DNA of 64,000 nucleotides from the NCBI GenBank assembly GCA_943789165.1, contig CALSTB010000005.1, forward strand, positions 789,827-853,826, read 5' to 3'. Both the position numbers and the translations under genes were made by a program. The DNA is from an uncultured Bacteroidia bacterium. Lineage in GTDB: Bacteria; Bacteroidota; Bacteroidia; NS11-12g; UBA9320. The notes under the pieces were generated by a model. That model was not told the DNA's origin. It worked only from the letters and a program-made list of their open reading frames with translations, and did not search any database. This document shows, piece after piece, positions 54,422 to 62,100 of the stretch; position 1 is the stretch's first letter; every line of letters starts with the position of its first letter.

Positions 54422-55890
54422 TGTTAAATAGAATGAAAAAGTTTTTAAATAAATACAACACAATTGCAATAGCAGCTCTATTGTTATTGGGAGGTTGCAA
54501 GGACTATCTAGACATTAATGATGATCCGAACAATCCGACAGACGCAACGTTAGATCTAATTCTTCCAGTTGGTATAGCCTCAGTGGGTATCCAGGTAGGA
54601 GGTTCTTACCACAACCTAGGTGGGTTTTGGTCTCAATATTATACGCAAAGTCCTGACGCAGGTCAATATGAAGACATCGATGAGTACAACATCACATCTG
54701 ACTTCTTCGATAGAGAATGGACTGACATTTATGCAGGTGGAATCAACGATTTAGAGACCATCCGTACAAAAGCACAAGAAGGTGGAGAAGGAAACTATTA
54801 CTTAATTGCAACGCTTGTTCAAGCGTACGGTTATCACTTCCTCGCCGATCTATACAATGAAATCCCTTATTCTGACGCTTTAGGCGGGTTGGATGGAAAA
54901 TTCTCTCCAACTTGGGACAAAGGAAACGCTGTTTATACAAGTTTATTAAGTTCAATTGATGATGCCTTGGCCTATCAAGCAAGTTCTCCAGGAACTACAC
55001 CAGGAGGAGATGATTTGGTTTTCGGTGGAAACATGGCTCAATGGATTGGTTTCGCCAATACTTTGAAGCTTCGTATTCATATGCGTCAATCTGCAACACC
55101 TCAAGGTGATCAAGCAGCTATAAAAGCTTTGATCGCTGCCAACAATTTCATCACGCAAGATGCCATGATGACAACGTTTGCAGATGAGCAGAACAAACGT
55201 AACCCGTACTACGAAATACAAGTAGATAGACTTGGTGGTGTAAATCAAGCTGCGAGTAATTCAATTGTTAAATACCTAGTGGACAATAGTGACGACAGAA
55301 TTGACGCATTATTGGTTCAAGGTGGTACTGGACAATGGGTTGCAAAAGAGCAAGGTGATTTCGCAAATCGCGATATCAGTTTTGGCGACTTAGCAACTCC
55401 GAATATGGAGGCCACTACGCCTATATATTTCTTCACGTTAGCAGAGGTAAATTTCTTAATCGCTGAAGCCAATCTTCGTTTTAACGGTGGTGCAGGTGCT
55501 AAAGAAGCATATGAAGCTGGAATCGATGCCTCTTTCAACATGTTAGGTGTTGGAGGTGCTTCAGGTTACTATGGTACTGGTGGTGTTTACGAATGGAATG
55601 CCGGTGGAACTATGGATCAACAATGGGAACAAATCATGCTTCAAAAATGGGTTGCGATGTGTAACAGCCAAAACCTAGAAGCATTCTTTGAAATTAACAG
55701 AACTGGCTATCCAAAATACGCTGCTGGCGTTGGTGCTCCAGGAGAACTAACTATTTCTATCGGGTCTGTTTTACCAGCAGGTAAGGGACCTAAGAGATTG
55801 TTATTCCCAGACGTTGAAGTTTCAAGAAATACGAATACACCATCTCAACCAGCTGGTGGTATTGGTGAAAAAGTGTGGTGGAGTAAATAA
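54421..55890 (+). CDS. SusD/RagB-family surface lipoprotein
   Basis: The 489-residue protein has a lipoprotein signal with lipobox LLGGC followed by KDYLDINDDPNNPTDATLDL, the usual SusD-like N-terminus (SusD-like_2 type). Helical TPR-type segments include LIATLVQAYGYHFLADLYNE, then IPYSDAL. It forms a lid over the SusC barrel and binds the ligand at the cell surface. It starts on the last base of the SusC stop. The substrate cannot be read from the sequence, but the lipoproteins that follow hint at peptides. Confidence 0.93.
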   Translation: MLNRMKKFLNKYNTIAIAALLLLGGCKDYLDINDDPNNPTDATLDLILPVGIASVGIQVGGSYHNLGGFWSQYYTQSPDAGQYEDIDEYNITSDFFDREWTDIYAGGINDLETIRTKAQEGGEGNYYLIATLVQAYGYHFLADLYNEIPYSDALGGLDGKFSPTWDKGNAVYTSLLSSIDDALAYQASSPGTTPGGDDLVFGGNMAQWIGFANTLKLRIHMRQSATPQGDQAAIKALIAANNFITQDAMMTTFADEQNKRNPYYEIQVDRLGGVNQAASNSIVKYLVDNSDDRIDALLVQGGTGQWVAKEQGDFANRDISFGDLATPNMEATTPIYFFTLAEVNFLIAEANLRFNGGAGAKEAYEAGIDASFNMLGVGGASGYYGTGGVYEWNAGGTMDQQWEQIMLQKWVAMCNSQNLEAFFEINRTGYPKYAAGVGAPGELTISIGSVLPAGKGPKRLLFPDVEVSRNTNTPSQPAGGIGEKVWWSK

Positions 55891-55908
55891 CAATTAAATA
55901 CATATAAA

Positions 55909-56643
55909 ATGAAAAATATATCTATAAAACCCTTAATCTTATTATCGCTGTTGGCCGTATGCTTTGTAGGATGTAAAGACGACGCAGAATCTATTTCGCG
56001 TGTCACAAATTATCCTGATTTTACGATGAATGGTGATGATTTCATCATCCATCAGTTGGGAGATGCATTTACAGATCCAGGTGTAACGGCAACTGAAGCA
56101 GGTGCTGAGATTGAAGTAACAAATAGTGCTTCAGGTATTTACAGAGGAGGGTCGTCTCTTGACGTAAATACATCGGATGAATACCACATTACTTATTCAG
56201 CCACAAACAAAGACGGCTTTGCCGGATCTGTTGGTAGAACGGTAATAGTTGTGAATAATGGTGACCTGGTAAATTCCATAGAAGGACTTTACACCTCTAC
56301 CGTTGTTCGTAATGGTTCAGCAAGTCCACAATATACTGACATGGCCTACATCCTTATCTGGAAAAAAGCAGATGGAACGTACGTATTGTCTGATGGTATT
56401 GGTGGATACTACAACATGGGACGTGGTTATGGAACGAATTACATCGCTCCAGGTATGGAGGTTACAACAAATGACATTGCTGCAAACGATTTCACAATTA
56501 CTGATTTCGGTGTAAAAACCTTCGGTGGCGCTTGTACAACGGCAAACATGACTGTTGACCCAGCAACTAAAACAATCAATTTTGTTACTACATGGGATGT
56601 AGGATACGACTTTGACGTAACCTTAACTCAAGTATCATTTTAA
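55909..56643 (+). CDS. Surface lipoprotein with DUF5011-like Ig domain (BT_2262-like)
   Basis: The 244-residue lipoprotein has lipobox VCFVGC (about Cys23). A first Ig-like domain (about 35-115) contains DDFIIHQLGDAFTDPGVTAT and YHITYSATNKDGFAGS, a DUF5011-type pattern. The second domain (120-244) has VNSIEGLYTSTVVRNG and the segment YILIWKKADGTYVLSDGIGG. This resembles the accessory lipoprotein BT_2262 encoded beside a Bacteroides SusCD pair (from memory). It lies 18 bp after SusD in the same operon and probably sits on the SusCD complex at the surface. Confidence 0.8.
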   Translation: MKNISIKPLILLSLLAVCFVGCKDDAESISRVTNYPDFTMNGDDFIIHQLGDAFTDPGVTATEAGAEIEVTNSASGIYRGGSSLDVNTSDEYHITYSATNKDGFAGSVGRTVIVVNNGDLVNSIEGLYTSTVVRNGSASPQYTDMAYILIWKKADGTYVLSDGIGGYYNMGRGYGTNYIAPGMEVTTNDIAANDFTITDFGVKTFGGACTTANMTVDPATKTINFVTTWDVGYDFDVTLTQVSF

Positions 56644-56660
56644 TTTAAGCACGTAACATT

Positions 56661-57170
56661 ATGAAATTTAAACTAAAATCAATTTTATTAATAAGTACAA
56701 TCGCTTTAACCTTTACAGCTTGTGAGGATTGGGGTGAGTACGAACCAACCGTTTTACCTGGCAGTGAATTAGCTGGCGAATGGTATGTACGATATACGGT
56801 TGACGGTGATGATATCTATGGATTAGGATATCACACATTCCTAACGTCTACCACTGCAGCAGCAGATGGAAAAGAATTGTTCTTAAATGATCAGGCGAAC
56901 TTTTGGGACTTCCAAGTGAAGGCTCCTATGGATGTTGGTACCAAGACGTTTGGGCTTTCTAACGGAACTGATAGTTTAACCAACTTAGTAGAAGGTTATG
57001 ACATCAAAATCCGTGTTACAAAAGGTCAAGTAATCCCTGATGGGGGCCGTTCTAAAACAGGCGTTCAAGTAGATAGTATCTACTTCGAAGTAGAGTTTGC
57101 GGATGACCCAGGAACCATTTATGAAATCTCTGGACACCAAAGAACAGGTTTCACAGAAGACGACTATTAA
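56661..57170 (+). CDS. Small surface lipoprotein, lipid-binding putative hydrolase (Lipid_bd-like) family
   Basis: The 169-residue lipoprotein has signal MKFKLKSILLISTIALTFTA and the cysteine in TACEDW. The mature part is one lipocalin-like beta domain: ELAGEWYVRYTVDG, HTFLTSTTAA, NFWDFQVKAPMDV and YEISGHQRTGF. It fits the small 'lipid-binding putative hydrolase' lipoproteins found as the last gene of some SusCD operons. No catalytic residues are certain. It closes the four-gene operon, and a strong terminator follows 24 bp later. Confidence 0.78.
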   Translation: MKFKLKSILLISTIALTFTACEDWGEYEPTVLPGSELAGEWYVRYTVDGDDIYGLGYHTFLTSTTAAADGKELFLNDQANFWDFQVKAPMDVGTKTFGLSNGTDSLTNLVEGYDIKIRVTKGQVIPDGGRSKTGVQVDSIYFEVEFADDPGTIYEISGHQRTGFTEDDY

Positions 57171-57194
57171 CTCAATTAGTGTAATTATACCCCT

Positions 57195-57230
57195 AGTCCC
57201 GTAAGTCATTGACTTACGGGACTTTTTTTA
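57195..57230 (+). terminator. Strong intrinsic terminator of the SusCD operon
   Basis: AGTCCCGTAAGTC (57195-57207) pairs perfectly with GACTTACGGGACT (57211-57223), a 13-bp stem with a 3-nt loop, and a run of T follows. It lies 5 bp before the convergent GNAT gene end and may serve both directions. Confidence 0.92.
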
Positions 57231-57234
57231 TACG

Positions 57235-57699
57235 TTACTTCCGACTCCATTCAATCTGGACTGCTGAAATCTTAGGTGTTTCTAACCTTACCTCTTTCCT
57301 TACAACAAATTCATTTTTGATGTAAAATTGAATCGGTGAAGGATATGTACTATTATCAACTCGTAGTTCATTGTCTTGATCAATCACCCAACCCAATAAT
57401 TTTTGATGTCGTGCCTTTGCTTGGTTTAACAACATTGAACCTATTCCTTTATGTTGATGATTGCGATCAATAATCATCGCAAACCAGTTTTCACCTTCTC
57501 GTTTGAAATCAACAAACCAACCGACTATCTCATTTTTCTGAATCACCAAAAAATGTATTGCCTGATCAATTGAAGATAGGTAAGTGTCAAAATCCGTAGA
57601 ATTTTTCAAAAACAAGGACTTGGGATACTCTTGATTCCACAAATTCATGAGAGCAGACTTTTGTGTATTACTTAAATGTTTGATTTTCAGGACTTCCAT
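57235..57699 (-). CDS. GNAT-family N-acetyltransferase
   Basis: The 154-residue form starts at an ATG (57699) overlapping the upstream stop by one base (TAATG). GNAT features are IVGWFVDFKREGENWFAMII, the acetyl-CoA pyrophosphate loop DRNHQHKGIGSMLLNQAKAR, and a late NSTYPSPIQFYIKNEFVV segment. The acceptor is unknown. It is the last gene of a three-gene operon with a secreted hydrolase-like protein and a small secreted protein. Confidence 0.82.
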   Translation of the reverse strand: MEVLKIKHLSNTQKSALMNLWNQEYPKSLFLKNSTDFDTYLSSIDQAIHFLVIQKNEIVGWFVDFKREGENWFAMIIDRNHQHKGIGSMLLNQAKARHQKLLGWVIDQDNELRVDNSTYPSPIQFYIKNEFVVRKEVRLETPKISAVQIEWSRK

Positions 57700-58637
57700 T
57701 AATCGAATTGAGAATGTTTTAAAATCCACTCTATTAAGTATTCCTCGTCAACTATGCTCCATGAATGACACTTACGGTTTCCATGCTTGTCATATCCTTT
57801 TTCTGAAGTCGCAACAACTTCCATATTAGATTTTCCTAAATCTGTTAAATAATCATAAAACCTATCTATATCAATTGAGTTGATATCTGAATAACGAGCA
57901 CCTCGCTCCTGCCACCACCAATCTAAATCTGGTTCATGGAAGAGGATAATCGGAATTCTAAGATAATCATGTGCATTTCCTCCCGTAAAGTGTTGGTGCG
58001 TAAATACAGACGTTTCATAGTACTTAATCCAATCATCCTTTGGGTTTCCCATTTTTTCTTCAAACACCCGATCCTTTAAAACGGCTTCTTCTGCCATTCC
58101 TGCCATAAAACTATCCGAATGATGTACAGATTGGTAAAAACGGACTAAATCCAGTGGTGGGTCAACGCCAAAAATTCCAGCGATTTTGATATCGAAATGC
58201 GACATACCTTTTTCACAAAACCCAGCATATTTAAAAGCCCGTGTACCACTTGCGGAAATCCCGCCAACAAAGACATTCTGTTTGGGTATCGAATGCGCTG
58301 AAAGTGCGTGATGAACCATCGTATCTATGCGATGCAATACGGTATCTGAATAACACAATTCAGGGAAGTAATTGGAAGAATTGGTTATCAAATAGGCATA
58401 ACCACTATGTAAGCACTTTTGAGCGAATCCATTTGGTTTCCAAGTAGTTGTGTCCGGCAACGAGGTGTAATCACGGACCACCAAGCCCTTGATTGAATCC
58501 TTTTGAGGCAGGATTAATAATGAACTGTAATAGGTGGAATCCTGCTGGTTAAAATAAGCATATGAAAACGTTTGCGCATGGACATGCTCCGACAGAATAA
58601 TTAAACCAAGAATTGAAATGAGCGCAACGCGACTCAT
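57699..58637 (-). CDS. Secreted alpha/beta-hydrolase-like protein
   Basis: The 312-residue protein has a signal peptide (MSRVALISILGLIILSEHVHA). A nucleophile elbow, VFVGGISASGTRAFKYAG, gives Ser in G-x-S-x-x-G. Candidate later triad residues are Asp in FHEPDLDWWWQERG and His in NRKCHSWSIVDEEYLIEW. The fold and elbow suggest an esterase or lipase-like enzyme, but the sequence does not match a well-known subfamily. It starts 1 bp after the small secreted protein gene stop and overlaps the GNAT start. Confidence 0.7.
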   Translation of the reverse strand: MSRVALISILGLIILSEHVHAQTFSYAYFNQQDSTYYSSLLILPQKDSIKGLVVRDYTSLPDTTTWKPNGFAQKCLHSGYAYLITNSSNYFPELCYSDTVLHRIDTMVHHALSAHSIPKQNVFVGGISASGTRAFKYAGFCEKGMSHFDIKIAGIFGVDPPLDLVRFYQSVHHSDSFMAGMAEEAVLKDRVFEEKMGNPKDDWIKYYETSVFTHQHFTGGNAHDYLRIPIILFHEPDLDWWWQERGARYSDINSIDIDRFYDYLTDLGKSNMEVVATSEKGYDKHGNRKCHSWSIVDEEYLIEWILKHSQFD

Positions 58638-58638
58638 A

Positions 58639-59058
58639 CTATTCTTCCGTTGCTGCCGATTCTTCAGACTCTAATCTACGTTGAAGAATCAAAAGCGTCC
58701 CGTCGTTTGATCGAAGAATAACATAGTCTGGAGACGTTGTTGCCACAATATCAAAACTATATGGCTGTCTGTCCTTAACAAACGAAATAGCCTTTCCACT
58801 TGGTCTTCGAACGTATGAGATTTTATCCTTTGCATTCCCAAATTGCAAGTGAGCAGAATCAACTTGCAATGTGAATCCTTTAATTTTTACAGCCGTATCA
58901 CTAGATGAAACTGGACACAATGCACAAGTTTTAGTTGTTTTCAAACCTGACGATTCTACTCCACAATGTACGTCCCACGCACCATAAATTTCTGTTTGAC
59001 TGAATGCAAATAGGCTTATGAATAAAAGGGTAATTACAAGGCTTGTCTTTTTTAACAT
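58639..59058 (-). CDS. Small secreted protein of unknown function with CxnCxxC cluster
   Basis: From the ATG at 59058 the 139-residue protein has a signal peptide MLKKTSLVITLLFISLFAFS. A start at 59079 would lie inside the -7 box and is rejected. The mature part has three cysteines in WDVHCGVESSGLKTTKTCAL and CP, which could form a disulfide or bind metal. It ends with a short acidic tail. No family was recognised. It heads an operon with a hydrolase-like protein and a GNAT acetyltransferase. Confidence 0.65.
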   Translation of the reverse strand: MLKKTSLVITLLFISLFAFSQTEIYGAWDVHCGVESSGLKTTKTCALCPVSSSDTAVKIKGFTLQVDSAHLQFGNAKDKISYVRRPSGKAISFVKDRQPYSFDIVATTSPDYVILRSNDGTLLILQRRLESEESAATEE

Positions 59059-59067
59059 GATTACTGT

Positions 59068-59096
59068 ATTAGAAGACAAATATATTTTATTCTAAT
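59068..59096. promoter_or_regulatory. 7-bp inverted repeat around a perfect -7 box (possible operator)
   Basis: ATTAGAA (59068-59074) and TTCTAAT (59090-59096) form an inverted repeat with 15 nt between them. The spacer holds the minus-strand -7 box TATATTTG (plus 59077-59084), 18 nt before the ATG at 59058. Such symmetry around a promoter can be a repressor site; this is inferred. Confidence 0.4.
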
Positions 59097-59147
59097 CAGC
59101 TTGAAGTATTGCCAATCGAGAAACATAGATTGTTTGACCAAGAAGTG

Positions 59148-59164
59148 AGAGAAGCAGGTTCTCT
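59148..59164 (-). terminator. Weak hairpin after the giant T9SS type B gene
   Basis: AGAGAA (59148-59153) pairs with TTCTCT (59159-59164) around a 5-nt loop, 24 bp after the stop of the large gene. No T-run follows, so termination is uncertain. Confidence 0.3.
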
Positions 59165-59187
59165 AAGACTTTATTGGTCCATATGCT

Positions 59188-62100
59188 TTATCTCACCAAT
59201 TGAACTATTCCGCTAAAATGATGCGGAACATTTTGGAAGTCATACACGGTAATCAGGTAAAAATAACCTCCTTGCAAGGCATTTTCACCGGTCCATGCTT
59301 CACCTTTATCCGTCGTAAATATTTGTTCGCCCCAACGATTAAACACTTTCATGTCGTAGCTACCAATACCCAAACCTTGTGGTGAAAACGTATTGTTAAT
59401 GTTGTCGTTGTTAGGATGAAACGCATTCGGAATCAAAATATTCACAACAAAATCTATGATGATATCTCCAGTGTACGTGTCTTTACACCCATACTGACTT
59501 TCAACTGTTTGCGTAATAGAATACGTTGCCGTATCAGGAAATCTGTACGTAAAATCTTTATCTGTAGTTGAGAATCCGTGTGAGAATTGATACACGTAAC
59601 TCACGGCATCCACGGCATTGGAAGTAAAGTCTACTTCCGCATTTACCACATCAGCACGTTCTGGATTCATAAAAAATCCTGCTGTTGGCAAGTCATGAAC
59701 TTCTATTGTTTTGGTTGCCGAATACAAACAATTTGGATTCGTTTCAACTTGCATCGTCACTTTATACGTTCCAGGATTTTGATAAACATATTCGAAACTA
59801 TCTTTATCAAATAAACGTAATCCGTTCCCCATATCCCATTCTGATGAGGTGATTGGGGTTATGAGATCTTGAATTTGCTGTTTCACCATTTGCGTATCAA
59901 ACACGCATATATCCTTTATATCGAATTGTGGCTTTACAATATGTTCAACCAATACATCGTGGTTTATTGTATCCCAACAATTAAACGTATTGGATACTAT
60001 AAGCGAAATGTTATAGGTGCCTAATGCCGTGTAAAGATGATTCACATCAGTAGTCGTAGCTGTCCTGCCATCGTTTAAGTCCCAGTCATAACTATTGATC
60101 GTACCAGTGCTGGTGGTTGCGGCTGATGTCAATCTTACCAAATTATCGTCACATGGCGTTGTCCAGTTAAATGCTGCCACCGGCTTCGGATCAACTGTAA
60201 AGTTAAAGATTGAGTCCGTTGTACAACCGTTTGTAAATGTGAGTGTGAGTTCAACCGCATATGTGTTTGGTGACATAAATATCTGACCATCCACCCTACT
60301 TCCACCGTTTATTGAGTAAGTCGGGAAATCCCACTGGAAATCAGTAATTGAATCAAGTTGTACGGGAATATCCTCAAAACTCAATTGTTGCTCTGCACAG
60401 TTTCCTGTAACCGTTACATTTGGTTCTTCAGTATACCGCACTTGCGCAAATCGAACCGCACTTGTGTCGTAACAACCACTGTCTGATTCGGTAATAAGTT
60501 GTATTGGATGAAGTCCAGAAGTTGGGAACAAAATAGCTAGACGCTTAGCACCTGATGTGAAACCGTTACCCGTATCCCAGGCTCGATTGACTGTACTTCC
60601 TGAAGCAATGGAGCTTGTTTCGTTTAAAACAATCGAATCACCTAAACACGCATCCGTGATGGTAAAATCTGCTGTTGGGTTTGGATGTATTACAACGCTT
60701 GCTGTGGCCGTATCCCGACATCCATCCGTTGTTTGAATTTCACAAATAATATTGTAGGTATTGGCACTTACGTACAAATAGCTCGTATCACCTAATGACT
60801 GCATGGTGTTCCCATCTCCAAGACTCCAGTCATACGCAGAAACGGTAACTCCAGTGTTTGATGACACTGTTGGTGATAAGACCGTGGTACTCTTCAGACA
60901 GCCATTTCCAGTTAGAATTGTCAAGACAGGTTTTTCGAAGAGTTCTATTGTATCTAGATGAATCCCTGTACAACCGCGATCTGAGGTAGCGATTAACTCA
61001 ACATCGAACGACCCATAGTCATTCTCGGTATAATCTAGGTCTGTGGTGCTAAATGTTTTTCCATTGACTGTCCATTCATACGTCAAAGAACCCGTTTTTA
61101 CTGTTGACGTATTGGTGGCCTGAACATTTTCAAATTGACATACATCTTGAGTGCTAAAATCCGTGTTTGGCAAAGGATAAGGACGTGCGTATTGCGTGTC
61201 ACTACTGGTACAGCCTAAACTATCAATCACCAACAGTTGTATCTCAAAGGCACTATCACTAGTCGGTATAAAACCTGGAGTGGTGTTGGTGAAGGTGTCA
61301 TTACTTTGGAATACGTAACGAATGGTATCAAACCCGATATCGCCAATCACTGAGTTGTGACTTATCGTATAACCGACGCCAACGCAGGTGTCTTCAATGA
61401 GCAATGATGCTTTAGGGATGTCATGAACCACGACTAAGGTCGAGTCTTCAATTTGACAGAACTCAGAATCGGTAATTGTGATGTTGTATAAGGTTGTTTG
61501 GGTTGGATTGGCCCATGTTTTAACACTGGTAGACCTTTGTAAACTGTCAGTTGGCGACCATTGATATGATTTAAAACCGACACCACCAGTTGGTACTTCT
61601 CCCACTATAACACGTTCGCCTTTACAGATATCGACTGTATCTTGTAAATTCATAAACATGGCTGGATATAACGTAATCCACGCCGTATCTATCGATTTAC
61701 AATCTCCTCTGTCTGTTTCCAATAAAAGTCGGTAATCTTGATTCTTAGCATCACTGTTTACCGCCTTAAAAATGGCTGTACTGCTATCAGGTTCATCAAT
61801 GTCTTTAAACGTTAACCAACGATATGTCACGTCTTTCATGGCAGGTAAACCAACCTGAATAGGCGTTCTCGAACAAGCGATTGTATCACGTCCAGCATTC
61901 TTTAAGTGAACCTTACCTACTCGTTGGTAAGTCTGAGAACAAACACAGTTTGTACTATCAATCACAATAAGCAGATTGCACGCATATTTAGACAGCGTGA
62001 CGAATTTGACGCTTTCTTGAATCGTTTGGTTGTTAGCGATGGCTACTGTAATAGAATCTCTAGTTAGAATTGCTTCGCCCACATCTGCTATTCCGTTTCC

